From Rhodovulum visakhapatnamense (lineage in GTDB: Bacteria; Pseudomonadota; Alphaproteobacteria; Rhodobacterales; Rhodobacteraceae): 60,513 bases of DNA. Made by a program: the position numbers and the translations under genes. Position 1 is the first letter of the stretch. Every line of letters starts with the position of its first letter. The notes below the pieces were generated by a model, which was given only the letters and a program-made list of their open reading frames with translations, was not told the origin of the DNA and ran no database searches. Below are positions 49,123 to 58,673 of this stretch, one piece after another. The stretch lies in assembly GCF_004365965.1 (NCBI RefSeq), contig NZ_SOEB01000027.1, positions 1 to 60,513 on the forward strand, written 5' to 3'.

Positions 49123-49185
49123 CCGCGCCCGGCTCCGGCGCGGCCTCGCCAAACGATCCGCCCGGACCCGGTCCGCGCTCGATCC

Positions 49186-49213
49186 CTCTTCTTCTTGGCA
49201 AAAATACCCATGG
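49186..49213. repeat. Half-copy of an intergenic repeat arm
   Basis: CTTCTTCTTGGCAAAAATA and then CCCATG lie between the converging ABC transporter and RND permease genes. The palindrome at 57867-57928 carries the same arm: CTTCTTCTTGGCCTAAATA then CCCATG. Here the complementary left arm is absent. A 7-bp hairpin (CCGCGCC / GGCGCGG) lies at 49123-49143. Confidence 0.6.
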
Positions 49214-49258
49214 CACCCCGGCTCGCCACATGGCCCCGCGCCGGGGCAGGGGGCGCGA

Positions 49259-52200
49259 TCATTCGGCGGCGCGAAGGCCGTCTGGCTTGCCTGCCGCCGC
49301 CCCGGCGGCCCCGGTTGGCTCCGGGGCCTCGGTCCAGACGATCTCGGGCCCATCGAGCCGCGCGGCGGCGCGGGTCAGCGCCAGGTCGCGGGCCGCGCGG
49401 CTGTCGGGGCCCGCGCTGAGTGCCGCCAGACGGCGCAGGGATGCATAGGCGCCCGCCCGCACCCATTCGCGGAGCGCCAGCAGCGAGGGCGTGAAGACCA
49501 GCGTCAGCACCGTCGCCACGCCCAGCCCGAAGACCACCGCCGTCGCGAGCTGGGTCCACCACAGCGAGGCCGGGCTGCCCATGGTATAGCCGCCATTGGC
49601 AAAGTCGAAGCTGACCCCCAGCATCATCGACAGCAAGCCCGCCATGGTGGTGACCGTGGTCAGGAAAACCGGGCGGATGCGGTCCTCGCAGGTGCGCACG
49701 ATGGCCTCGATCCGCGGCATGTAGCGGGCATAGTCCTGATAGGTGTCGATCAGGACGATGTTGTTGTTCACGACGATCCCCGCCAGCGCCACCACGCCGG
49801 TGCCGGTCATGATGATCGAGAAGGGCTGGCCCATCACCAGCATCCCGATCAGCACGCCCGCCGAGGACAGCACCACCGCCAGCAGAACCAGCACCGAATT
49901 GTAGAAGCTGTTGAACTGCGCCAGCAGGATGATGAACATCAGCCCCAGCGCCGCGGTGAAGGCCTTCGACAGGAAGGCCGTGCTTTCCTCCTGGTCCTCC
50001 TGATCGCCGGTCCATTCCCAGCTGACGCCCTGCGGGAACGGCGCGGTGTCGAGCCAGCGGGTGAGGGTCGCGATCCGCTCATTGGCGTTGATAGGCTGGC
50101 CCTCGGCTGTCGTGAGCCCGTCGGCCACCGCCGCCTTGACGTCGAAATAGCGCTTGCCGTCGACCCGGTTGATCCGCCCGATCTTGCGCACCGGCGCGAT
50201 CGTCACGAAATTCGACAGCGGCACCAGTCCGACTTCGGTCCGCACCTTCAGGGTGTCGAGCGTGGACAGCAGCCGGTCGCGTTCCGGCAGGCGCACGCGG
50301 ATGTCGATTTCCTCGTCCGAGGACGGCACCCGCATGGTGTCGAGCAGGATGCCGCGGGTGACCAGCTGGACCATCTGGCCCGCCAGCACCGCCGAGGCGC
50401 CGAAGCGGCCGGCCTCTTCGGTATCGACATCGACCTGCCAGTCGATGCCGGGCAGGGGGCGGGTATCCTCGATGTCGCGCAGCCCCTCGGTGGCCTCGAA
50501 CCGGTCGAGGGCGATCCGGGCGGCCGCCGACAGATCGTCCCAATTGTCGCCCTTCAGCCGCAGATGCACCGGCTTGGCCGAGGCGGGGCCATCCGACAGG
50601 TTCAGGATCTCGGTCCGGATGCCGGGGATCCCGGCCAGCTTGCGTTCGATCCGTGCGAGGATCAGGCCGCCATGCAGATCGGGGTCGGCAGCGCGCTCCT
50701 GCCATTTCTGCAGCTCGATCTGAACCTGGCCGATGGTGTCGAGCGGCGGGCTCGCGCCGCCCGTGTTCTGGCTCAGGCCGCCCTCTCCTGCGAAGGAGAA
50801 GACGTTCTCGACCCCGGGTTCGGTCAGCACGACGCGCTCGACCGCCTTCACCATCGCGTCCTTCTCGTCGATCGACAGGTTGCCCCGCGCCCGGACATAG
50901 ACGATGGCCTGTTCGGGTTCGGTCTTCACGAAGAACTCGACCCCGTTATTGTGCTTGCCGTAATAGACGAAGACCCCGGCGACGAAGGCGAGCACGGCCC
51001 CGGCAGTGACCAGCGGCATCACCGGATTGCCAGCGATGGCGCGGATCAGCCGGCCGAAGAGGGTCGGGCGGTAGCCCGCCTTGACCGGCTCGGGCCGCGG
51101 GTCCCGCAGCGCGTTCACCGCCAGCGAACAGCCGATCAGCCCCAGCGTGAACAGCGCCAGTCCCGGCAGCATCTCGATCGGGCCCGAACTGGCCGGGCCG
51201 GGCGCGGGCCAGGCCGGGTTCAGCATCCGCATCGCGCCGAGGAAGGCCGTCGCCAGCGCCAGCGCCATCAGCCCGAGACGCAAACCCTTCGGCAAGGGCC
51301 TCAGCCGCTCGGTGATGCGCCAGAGCACCCGCGAAAACCGGCCCGCGACCCCGCCCACCACCGGCAGGTAGACCAGCGCGACCACCAGGCTTGCCGACAG
51401 CACGAAAATCAGCGTGACCGGCAAAAGCCCCATGAACTCGCCCGCGACGCCGGGCCAGAAGAGCATCGGCAGGAAGGCGCACAGCGTCGTCGCGGTCGAA
51501 CTGACGATGGGCCAGAACATCCGCTTGGCCGCATCGGCGAAGGCATGCATCGGGCCGGTGCCCTCGGCGATGCGGCGGTCGGCATATTCCACGACCACGA
51601 TGGCGCCGTCGACCAGCATGCCGACCGCGAGGATCAGCCCGAACATGACGATGTTCGATACCGTCACGTCGAGGATCGCCAGAAGCACGAAACACAAGAG
51701 AAACGAGGTCGGGATCGCGAAGCCCACCAGCAGCGCCGAGCGGGTGCCGAGAAAGGCCAGCACCACCACCATCACCAGCGCGATGGCGGTCAGAACCGAC
51801 CCTTCAAGCTGGCGCACCATCGATTCCACATTGGTCGACTGGTCGTTCGAGGTCGTGACGACGATGGCCTGGCGCAGCTCTGGCGCCCAGTCCGCGCGGG
51901 CCTTCTCGACCTCGTCCCGCACCAGCCGCGAGGTGTCGATGATGTTGAAGCCCTTGCGCTTGACCACCTGCAGCGCCAGCGTCGGCTCGCCGTTGAAGCG
52001 CGCGGTCGAGCTGCGGTCCTCGAAGGTCAGCCGGATCTCGGCCAGATCGCCCAGCCGCACCACCCGGTTGCCGTTGACCTTGACCGGCAGGTCATAGACG
52101 TCCGAGGGATCGTCGAAAGAAGCCGGGATCTTGACCGCGAAGGCGCCGTTCGCCGTCTCGACCTCGTCGGCGGCGATCAACTGGTTGTTGGCGGTGACGA

Positions 52201-52813
52201 CATTGACCAGTTCCTGCGCCGTCACGTTGTAGGATTCGAGCTTCAGCGGATCGAGGATCACCTCGAGCATCTCGTCGCGCTGGCCCGCCATCGAGACCTC
52301 GAGCACCGGGTCGAGCGCCTCGAGCCGGTCCTGCAGGTCCTTGGCCGCACGCACCAGCGTCCGTTCCGGCACCTCGCCCGCGAGGTTCACGACGAGGATC
52401 GGAAATTCCGAGAAGTTGATTTCGGAGATCGTGTATTTCTCGTAGCCGTCGGGAAAATCGGCCTCGGCCTTGTTCATCCGGTCGCGGACATCGGCGAGGA
52501 TCTTGGTCTTGTCCCAGCCGAATTCGAATTCCAGCGCCACCCCGGCATAGTTCTCGCGCGCCGTCGCGGTCATCGAATCGAGCCCGTCGAGATCGGACAG
52601 CTCGGTTTCCATCGGCTTGATCAGCAGCTTCTCGGCATCCTCGGCCGAGATGCCGGGGAAGGGCACCGAGATGAACAGCGCCGGGATCTCGATATCGGGC
52701 TCGCCCTCCTTGGGCAGCTCGATATAGGCCAGCGCGCCCGCGACCAGCGACATCAGGACGAAAGCCACGACCATGCGGGCCCGCGCGGCGGCCCAGTCGA
52801 CAAGACCGGTCAT
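49259..52813 (-). CDS. RND efflux pump permease, with extra hydrophobic insert
   Basis: A 1184-residue inner-membrane RND transporter, longer than the usual 1030-1060. It shows the duplicated architecture: periplasmic loops, first-half helices around 340-490, second half from about 600. The TM4 region reads LAVGMLVDGAIVVVEYADRR, with one Asp (402) where many members have Asp-Asp. Between the halves (about 500-590) are two additional hydrophobic segments (LRLGLMALALATAFLGAM and MLPGLALFTLGLIGCSLAV). The gene overlaps the adaptor gene by 4 bases. Start at 52813. Confidence 0.88.
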   Translation of the reverse strand: MTGLVDWAAARARMVVAFVLMSLVAGALAYIELPKEGEPDIEIPALFISVPFPGISAEDAEKLLIKPMETELSDLDGLDSMTATARENYAGVALEFEFGWDKTKILADVRDRMNKAEADFPDGYEKYTISEINFSEFPILVVNLAGEVPERTLVRAAKDLQDRLEALDPVLEVSMAGQRDEMLEVILDPLKLESYNVTAQELVNVVTANNQLIAADEVETANGAFAVKIPASFDDPSDVYDLPVKVNGNRVVRLGDLAEIRLTFEDRSSTARFNGEPTLALQVVKRKGFNIIDTSRLVRDEVEKARADWAPELRQAIVVTTSNDQSTNVESMVRQLEGSVLTAIALVMVVVLAFLGTRSALLVGFAIPTSFLLCFVLLAILDVTVSNIVMFGLILAVGMLVDGAIVVVEYADRRIAEGTGPMHAFADAAKRMFWPIVSSTATTLCAFLPMLFWPGVAGEFMGLLPVTLIFVLSASLVVALVYLPVVGGVAGRFSRVLWRITERLRPLPKGLRLGLMALALATAFLGAMRMLNPAWPAPGPASSGPIEMLPGLALFTLGLIGCSLAVNALRDPRPEPVKAGYRPTLFGRLIRAIAGNPVMPLVTAGAVLAFVAGVFVYYGKHNNGVEFFVKTEPEQAIVYVRARGNLSIDEKDAMVKAVERVVLTEPGVENVFSFAGEGGLSQNTGGASPPLDTIGQVQIELQKWQERAADPDLHGGLILARIERKLAGIPGIRTEILNLSDGPASAKPVHLRLKGDNWDDLSAAARIALDRFEATEGLRDIEDTRPLPGIDWQVDVDTEEAGRFGASAVLAGQMVQLVTRGILLDTMRVPSSDEEIDIRVRLPERDRLLSTLDTLKVRTEVGLVPLSNFVTIAPVRKIGRINRVDGKRYFDVKAAVADGLTTAEGQPINANERIATLTRWLDTAPFPQGVSWEWTGDQEDQEESTAFLSKAFTAALGLMFIILLAQFNSFYNSVLVLLAVVLSSAGVLIGMLVMGQPFSIIMTGTGVVALAGIVVNNNIVLIDTYQDYARYMPRIEAIVRTCEDRIRPVFLTTVTTMAGLLSMMLGVSFDFANGGYTMGSPASLWWTQLATAVVFGLGVATVLTLVFTPSLLALREWVRAGAYASLRRLAALSAGPDSRAARDLALTRAAARLDGPEIVWTEAPEPTGAAGAAAGKPDGLRAAE

Positions 52814-54024
52814 TGCGGGCTCTCGCGATAACTGACCTCGACCGGCGTGCCGTCCGACACGAATTCCTGTCCGACCACGATCACCTCGGCGCTGTCGGGC
52901 AGGCCCGCGACCCACATGCCCTCGGGGGCGTCGCGGATCACCTCGACCGGGGCAAAGCGGGCATGGCGGGTGTCATCGACATAGCGCAGCCCGAGCCGCC
53001 CGGCATCGTCCAGCGTCAGCGCCGAAGCCGGGACCAGATGGCCGCTGCGGGCGGGGCCGGCGATGCCGATCTCGACGCTTTGCCCGGCGCGGATCGCCCC
53101 GTCGGCATTGGGCGCCTCGACCTCGACGCGGAAGGTACGGGTGGCGGGATCGGTGGTGCGTGCGACGAAGGCGACGCGGCCCGCGATCTCCTGTCCCGAG
53201 AGCAGCCGGCCTCCGGCGGGCGCGCCGACGCGGATCTTGTCGACCTCGGTCTCTGGCACCGCGCCCACCAGCCGGATCGGGTCGAGCGCGATCACCGTGG
53301 CGCAGGGCAGGCCGGGCTGCATCAGCGTGCCCAGCTCGGCCGTGTCCTCGTCCAGCACACCCGCGAAGGGGGCGGCAATGGTCAGACGCTCGATCTCGAT
53401 CTCGGCGGTCGCGACCTGGGCCTCGGCGGTCTTGCGGGCGGTTTCGACCGCCTCGAGCCCCGCCGTGGCCGAGGCCACCGCCGCCTCGGCGGTCGAGACC
53501 GCCGAAGCGGTTCCGGCGACCCGCGTGTCCGAGGCATAGCCCTCTTGCGACAGCCGCCGGGCGGCGCGGTCGTTGATCCGGGCTTCGTCCAGCTGGGCGC
53601 GGGCCTGGGCGACGGCGGCGCGCGCCTCGGGCAGACGCGCGCGGGATTCGGCCAGCACCGCCCGGGCCTGGGCCAGCGCCGAGGGCCGCGTACCCGGCTC
53701 GATCCGGCAGAGCGTCTGCCCGGCCGCGACGGCACTGCCCTTTTTCAGCGGCTCCGAGATCACCCGGCCGTCGGTTTCGGCCAGCACCTCGACACTGCGC
53801 GCGGCCTCGGTCTCGCCGCGAAGCCGGACGCCGCCCTGAACCTGCTGCGCCGTGCTGCGCTGCACGAGGACGGACACCTTCTGGGGACCGGAGCCGCCGG
53901 TATCTGCGGCTGGCGCGGGAGCGGGTTCCACCCCGGCAAAGACCATCACGCGGTCCCGTTCCATCATCAGCAGGTAAAAGCCGACCGTCACCAGCAGGGC
54001 GGTGAGCATCGAGATCCAACGCAT
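52810..54024 (-). CDS. RND membrane-fusion (adaptor) protein
   Basis: A 404-residue periplasmic adaptor. The N-terminal anchor is MLTALLVTVGFYLLMM. A lipoyl/barrel-sandwich domain (about 75-110 and 220-255) flanks a long coiled coil (ALAQARAVLAESRARLPEAR through VETARKTAEAQVATAEI), and a beta-barrel domain follows. It links the RND permease to an outer-membrane channel; no TolC gene is adjacent. The ATG at 54024 is chosen; upstream frame is Pro/Arg-rich noise. It is upstream of the permease in the same operon (ATGA overlap). Confidence 0.88.
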   Translation of the reverse strand: MRWISMLTALLVTVGFYLLMMERDRVMVFAGVEPAPAPAADTGGSGPQKVSVLVQRSTAQQVQGGVRLRGETEAARSVEVLAETDGRVISEPLKKGSAVAAGQTLCRIEPGTRPSALAQARAVLAESRARLPEARAAVAQARAQLDEARINDRAARRLSQEGYASDTRVAGTASAVSTAEAAVASATAGLEAVETARKTAEAQVATAEIEIERLTIAAPFAGVLDEDTAELGTLMQPGLPCATVIALDPIRLVGAVPETEVDKIRVGAPAGGRLLSGQEIAGRVAFVARTTDPATRTFRVEVEAPNADGAIRAGQSVEIGIAGPARSGHLVPASALTLDDAGRLGLRYVDDTRHARFAPVEVIRDAPEGMWVAGLPDSAEVIVVGQEFVSDGTPVEVSYRESPQ

Positions 54025-54271
54025 GGACAGCCTTGCCTTTCTCGTCGCGCGCTTCGGGGCCGGTCGCGGCCGTCCCGGCAAGGCGGGTCGGCGCGGGACG
54101 GGCCCGGACCGGCCGCCTTGATCCATGCGCAGATGGTACGATCAAACGGGCAGGGGGTACAAGCGTTCCGGCGCCGTGCGGCGGCCATGGTCGCGGGGCT
54201 TTGCAAAGGGGCAAGCGCTGCGCTAAGACGGGCGCAAGCAGAGCCCAAGCAGCCGGACCGCCGAGACGCCC

Positions 54272-54925
54272 ATGACCAATCCCGACAGTTTCATCCAGGA
54301 AGTGACCGACGAGGTCCGCCGCGACCGCCTGTTCGCCTGGATGCGCCGCTATGGCTGGATCGCGGCCCTGATCATCGTCGGACTGGTCGGTGCCGCCGCC
54401 TGGCGCGAGTGGAGCATCGCCCGGCAGGAGGCCGCCGCGCAGGCGCTGGGCGACAGCATTCTCGATGCGATCGAGATCCGCGATGCCGCGGCCCGCGCCG
54501 AGGCGCTGGGCCGGATCGGCGCCGACGGCCCGGCGGGCGCGCTGGTCGCGCTTCTGGCCGCCGCCGAGGCGCCTGATGCGGCCGGGCGGATCGCCGCGAC
54601 CGAGCGGCTCGATGCCGTTGCCGCCGATGCCTCCCTGCCGCCCTACCTGTCGGATCTGGCGGCGCTGAAGCTTGTTCTGATGCGGGGCAGCGACATGACG
54701 CCCGAGGCGCGGCTGGCCGCGCTGGAGCCGCTGGCGGCGCCGGGGCGCCCGTTCCGGACGCTGGCGCTGGAACAGATGGCCTATGCCGAGATCGACGCGG
54801 ACCGTACCGATGCCGCGCTGGACCGGCTGCGCGGCCTGCTTGACGATGCCGAGGCCAGCGCGGACTTGCGTCAGCGCGCCAGTCGGTTGATTGTGGCGCT
54901 CGGCGGATCGCCGGACGCCGGCTGA
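54272..54925 (+). CDS. YfgM/TPR-like membrane protein
   Basis: A 217-residue protein. The N-terminal tail MTNPDSFIQEVTDEVRRDRL and single membrane segment YGWIAALIIVGLVGAAAW (about 27-44) match the YfgM type, which in E. coli associates with SecYEG and periplasmic chaperones. The periplasmic part is made of TPR-like helices (ALEQMAYAEIDADRTDAALD). It precedes bamB and der on the same strand, as YfgM precedes BamB in many bacteria. Function in this group is inferred from that. Confidence 0.8.
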   Translation: MTNPDSFIQEVTDEVRRDRLFAWMRRYGWIAALIIVGLVGAAAWREWSIARQEAAAQALGDSILDAIEIRDAAARAEALGRIGADGPAGALVALLAAAEAPDAAGRIAATERLDAVAADASLPPYLSDLAALKLVLMRGSDMTPEARLAALEPLAAPGRPFRTLALEQMAYAEIDADRTDAALDRLRGLLDDAEASADLRQRASRLIVALGGSPDAG

Positions 54926-54986
54926 TGCGGCCGCAGGCGGCCGGACAGCCAGACAGGACGAGCCCAGGATCGAGGGGACAGCGACA

Positions 54987-56300
54987 GTGAAATTCGGCCA
55001 TGTAACGAGCGTCTTGGCGCTGGTCGCCCTGGTCGCGGGGTGCGGCGACAAGGAAGAGATCCTGCCGGGCGAACGGCTGGGCGTGCGCGAGGCCCTGGGC
55101 CTCGAGACGGCGCAGCCCGCGCTGCCCGAGGCGCGCGATATCGCGCTGCCGGCCGCGCAGGCGGTGGCCGACATGCCGCAGCTGGGCGGCAATCCGGAAC
55201 ATCTGACGCCCCATGCGGCGCTGTCGGCCACGCCCGCGCGGATCTGGTCGGCCTCGATCGGGGCGGGCAACAGCCGGCGCTACCGGATCACCGCGCCGCC
55301 GGTGGTTGCGGGCGGGGTGATCTACACGCTCGATGCGCGCAGCCAGGCCGCGGCCGTCTCGGCCGAGGGCAAGGTCCTGTGGAAGGCCGACCTGCGGCCC
55401 GAGGGCAAGCGCGGCAAGGATGTCAGCGGCGGCGGGCTCGCCTATGGCGACGGGCGGCTGTTCGCCACCACGGGCTATGGCACGCTGATCGCGCTGGATC
55501 CGGCGACCGGGGCCGAGCTCTGGACCCAGAAGGCCGATGCCGCGATTTCGGGTCCGCCCGCCTATCGCGACGGCATCGTCTATTTCGTCAGCCGCGACAA
55601 CCGCGCCTGGGCGATTTCGGCTGCCGACGGCCGGGTGCAATGGCAGATCCCGGGCACGCCCGCGCCCGCCGGAATGCTGGGGGGCGCCGCGCCCGCGGTG
55701 ACCGACCGGCTGGCAATTTTCCCCTTAAGTTCGGCCGATCTTGTCGCGACCCTGCGGCAAAGCGGGGTGCGCGTCTGGGGTGCGGCGGTCGCCGGTCAGC
55801 GGCGCGGCGCGGTCTATGCCTCGGTGACCGACATCACCGGCGATCCGGTGGTCGCGGGCAATGTGCTTTTCGCGGGCAACCAGTCGGGCCGCTCGGTCGC
55901 GCTGGATGTCAATTCGGGCGAACGGATCTGGACTGCCGAGGACGGCGCCTATGGCGCGATGCTGCCGGTGGGCGGCTCGGTCTTCTTCATGACCGATCAG
56001 GACAAGCTGGTGCGGCTCGACGCCCGCGACGGCAGCCGGATCTGGTCGGTGGATCTGCCGTACTTTACCAAGAAGAAGCCCAAGAAACGCAAGGCCGTCT
56101 ATGCCCATTACGGGCCGATCCTCGCGGGCGGGCGGATCTGGGTCGCCTCGGATGACGGCTGGCTTCGGGGCTTCGACCCGGCCTCGGGCGCGGTGCTGGC
56201 GGAAATCGACCTGCCCGGCGGGGCCGCGTCGCGGCCGGTGGTAGCGGGCGGTACGCTTTACGTGCTGTCCGAGCGCGGGGAACTCGAGGCTTTCCGCTAG
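54987..56300 (+). CDS. bamB: Outer membrane assembly lipoprotein BamB
   Basis: A 437-residue lipoprotein of the beta-barrel assembly machinery. The signal ends in a lipobox LVALVAGCGDK (Cys about 18). The mature part is a PQQ-type eight-blade propeller; blades such as GDGRLFATTGYGTLIALDPA and VYFVSRDNRAWAISAADG are visible. The start is GTG at 54987, with GAGGGG 9 bases upstream; no ATG gives a signal peptide. der follows after 47 bases. Confidence 0.9.
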   Translation: MKFGHVTSVLALVALVAGCGDKEEILPGERLGVREALGLETAQPALPEARDIALPAAQAVADMPQLGGNPEHLTPHAALSATPARIWSASIGAGNSRRYRITAPPVVAGGVIYTLDARSQAAAVSAEGKVLWKADLRPEGKRGKDVSGGGLAYGDGRLFATTGYGTLIALDPATGAELWTQKADAAISGPPAYRDGIVYFVSRDNRAWAISAADGRVQWQIPGTPAPAGMLGGAAPAVTDRLAIFPLSSADLVATLRQSGVRVWGAAVAGQRRGAVYASVTDITGDPVVAGNVLFAGNQSGRSVALDVNSGERIWTAEDGAYGAMLPVGGSVFFMTDQDKLVRLDARDGSRIWSVDLPYFTKKKPKKRKAVYAHYGPILAGGRIWVASDDGWLRGFDPASGAVLAEIDLPGGAASRPVVAGGTLYVLSERGELEAFR

Positions 56301-56347
56301 GCCCGGGATGGTGTAGGCGGTCGGTCTGATCCGGTTCGGAGAGACCC

Positions 56348-57817
56348 ATGAGTTTTACCCTGGCCATCGTCGGCCGGCCCAATGTCGGCAAGTCGACGCT
56401 GTTCAACCGTCTGGTGGGCAAGCGCCTGGCGCTGGTCGACGACCAGCCCGGTGTGACCCGCGACCTGCGCGAGGGCGAGGCGCGGCTCGGCGATCTGCGC
56501 TTTACCGTGGTCGACACGGCCGGGCTGGAAGAGGCGACCGACGAAAGCCTGCAGGGCCGCATGCGCAAGCTGACCGAGCGCGCGGTCGGCATGGCCGATG
56601 CCTGTCTCTTCATGATCGACGCGCGGGCGGGCGTTCTGGCCGCCGACGAGGTCTTTGCCGACATCCTGCGCAAGAAATCCGCCCATGTCATCCTCGGCGC
56701 CAACAAGTCAGAGGGCCGCGCCGCCGATGCGGGGTTCCTTGAGGCCTATGCGCTGGGCCTTGGCGAGCCGCTCAGGCTGTCGGCCGAACATGGCGAGGGC
56801 ATGGCCGAGCTGCATGCCGTGCTTGCCCCGCTGATCGAGGCCGCCGAGGCCCGGATCGATGCCGAGGCCGCGCCCGAGGTCGACGTCGATCTGTCCGAGG
56901 ACGACGACGAGGACATGGAGGCTCCGGTCCGGATGCCGACCGCCGCGCGGCCCCTGCAGGTCGCGGTGGTCGGGCGGCCCAATGCCGGCAAGTCGACGCT
57001 GATCAACCAGATCCTCGGCGAGGACCGGCTGCTGACCGGCCCCGAGGCGGGCATCACCCGCGATTCGATTTCGCTGTCGATGGACTGGCAGGGAACGCCG
57101 GTCCGGCTGTTCGACACCGCAGGCATGCGCAAGCGCGCCAAGGTCCAGGACAAGCTGGAAAAGCTGTCGGTGTCGGACGGGCTTCGGGCGGTCAAGTTCG
57201 CCGAGGTCGTGGTCGTACTGCTCGATGCGCAGATCCCGTTCGAGGCGCAGGACCTCAAGATCGCCGATCTGGCCGAGCGCGAGGGCCGCGCGGTGGTCAT
57301 CGCGGTCAACAAATGGGATCTCGAGACCGACCGTCAGGACAAGCTGATTGCGTTGAAAGAGGAATTCGCACGGCTTTTGCCGCAGCTGCGCGGCGCGCCG
57401 CTGGTGACGGTTTCGGCGCTGACCGGGCGGGGGCTCGACCGGCTGCATGATGCGGTGATTTCGGCCTATACGGTCTGGAACCGCCGGGTGCCGACCGCAC
57501 GGCTCAACCGCTGGCTCGCGGGCATGCTCGAGATGCACCCGCCGCCCGCGCCCGGCGGGCGCCGGATCAAGCTGCGCTACATGACCCAGGTCAAGACCCG
57601 GCCACCGGCCTTCGTGGTGATGGCCTCGGTTCCCGAGAAGCTGCCGGAAAGCTATCGCCGCTATCTGGTCAACGGTCTGCGCGAGGATTTCGAGATGCCG
57701 GGCACCCCGATCCGGCTGACCTTCCGCGGCCAGGGCGACCGCAACCCGTTCCGGGCCAGGAAGAAAAAGACGCCCTCGCGGCTCAGAAAGCACATTGAGA
57801 AGAAGGCCGGCAGCTGA
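56348..57817 (+). CDS. der: Ribosome biogenesis GTPase Der (EngA)
   Basis: A 489-residue double GTPase acting in 50S subunit maturation. The first G domain has [16 protein letters not shown] and DTAGLEEA; the second has [23 protein letters not shown] and NKWD. Between them lies an acidic linker ([16 protein letters not shown]). A KH-like C-terminal domain ends [23 protein letters not shown] precedes the ATG at 56348. The bamB-der order is conserved in Rhodobacterales. Confidence 0.96.
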   Translation: MSFTLAIVGRPNVGKSTLFNRLVGKRLALVDDQPGVTRDLREGEARLGDLRFTVVDTAGLEEATDESLQGRMRKLTERAVGMADACLFMIDARAGVLAADEVFADILRKKSAHVILGANKSEGRAADAGFLEAYALGLGEPLRLSAEHGEGMAELHAVLAPLIEAAEARIDAEAAPEVDVDLSEDDDEDMEAPVRMPTAARPLQVAVVGRPNAGKSTLINQILGEDRLLTGPEAGITRDSISLSMDWQGTPVRLFDTAGMRKRAKVQDKLEKLSVSDGLRAVKFAEVVVVLLDAQIPFEAQDLKIADLAEREGRAVVIAVNKWDLETDRQDKLIALKEEFARLLPQLRGAPLVTVSALTGRGLDRLHDAVISAYTVWNRRVPTARLNRWLAGMLEMHPPPAPGGRRIKLRYMTQVKTRPPAFVVMASVPEKLPESYRRYLVNGLREDFEMPGTPIRLTFRGQGDRNPFRARKKKTPSRLRKHIEKKAGS

Positions 57818-57866
57818 TCCGGCTCCGCCCCGCCCTAAAGGCGGTGCCCGTCTTCGTCTGGTCCGT

Positions 57867-57928
57867 CATGGGTATTTGAACCAAGAAGAAGCCCAGCCCG
57901 TCTCTTCTTCTTGGCCTAAATACCCATG
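57867..57928. terminator. Two-tier perfect palindrome, probable bidirectional terminator
   Basis: Outer arms CATGGGTATTT and AAATACCCATG (11 bp) enclose, after 3-base bulges, inner arms CCAAGAAGAAG and CTTCTTCTTGG (11 bp), with a 12-base loop. It lies between the converging der and TspO-like genes. The right arm recurs at 49186-49213, so this is a repeated element. A T-rich loop flank could act as a U-tract on either strand. Confidence 0.65.
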
Positions 57929-57968
57929 AACCGGCGCAGGCCGCGCAATGGAGCCGGAGTGGCGCGCC

Positions 57969-58673
57969 TCAGGTGGCGGCGCGCACCGTGAGAAAGCCGA
58001 TCACGACGGCACCGGCAAGTGCGGCGATGGCGACGAGCGGCGCGCTGAAAAGGTTCGCGACGACGATCCCGCCAAGGCCCCAGATCAGCGCCACGCCATA
58101 GGCGGGCGCGCGGTCGAGCGGGAAAAGCACCGCCGCCCCGGTCGCCAGCGCGCCCAGAAGCGCGATCAGGGCCCAAGCGGTTTCGCCGAAGACGATGCCG
58201 TGGCCCGCGCCCAAAAGGCCGACCGAGACCCAGCTGGCCGCGGTCAGCCAGCCCGCATAAAGCCCGACCGGCGCCTGCAGCCACCAGCGGTCGACCAGAG
58301 GCGTCTCGACCAGCGCCCAGATCGCCATGGCGGCCATCCACCACAACAGCAGCGACGCCCAGACCGGCGAGAGCTGCGCGACCCCGATCCAGGCCGCACC
58401 CGGGGCAAGCGACAGAATCAGCGGCAGGCGGCAGCGCTCCCAGGCGCCGTCGCTCGCCCGGCGGAAGAGCCCGAAGCCTGCCGAGATCACCAGCCAGACA
58501 TAGATCACGCCCCAGATCGCGAAGGCATAGCCCGCGGGCTGCACCGGCGGATCGTCCTGCGGGATCGGGAATTGCGAGGGCTCGAAGCCCGAGAACCCGC
58601 CGGGCATCACCGCCGAGGCGACGAAGAAAACAGTGGCGACGAAGACGAGGACCGCCTTGACCGGGTCGATCAT
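57969..58673 (-). CDS. TspO/MBR-like tryptophan-rich membrane protein
   Basis: A 234-residue integral membrane protein with seven hydrophobic segments. [17 protein letters not shown] and [20 protein letters not shown] are rich in Trp, as in the TspO-related tryptophan-rich family; canonical TspO is about 160 residues with five helices, so this is a larger relative. Ligand unknown. The ATG overlaps the serS stop codon (ATGA), so the two are co-translated. Confidence 0.7.
   Translation of the reverse strand: MIDPVKAVLVFVATVFFVASAVMPGGFSGFEPSQFPIPQDDPPVQPAGYAFAIWGVIYVWLVISAGFGLFRRASDGAWERCRLPLILSLAPGAAWIGVAQLSPVWASLLLWWMAAMAIWALVETPLVDRWWLQAPVGLYAGWLTAASWVSVGLLGAGHGIVFGETAWALIALLGALATGAAVLFPLDRAPAYGVALIWGLGGIVVANLFSAPLVAIAALAGAVVIGFLTVRAAT

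Noticed and set aside
48980-52831. 1283-residue open frame on the plus strand
   Set aside because: Complete antisense shadow of the RND permease gene; His/Asp/Arg-rich sequence typical of that strand.
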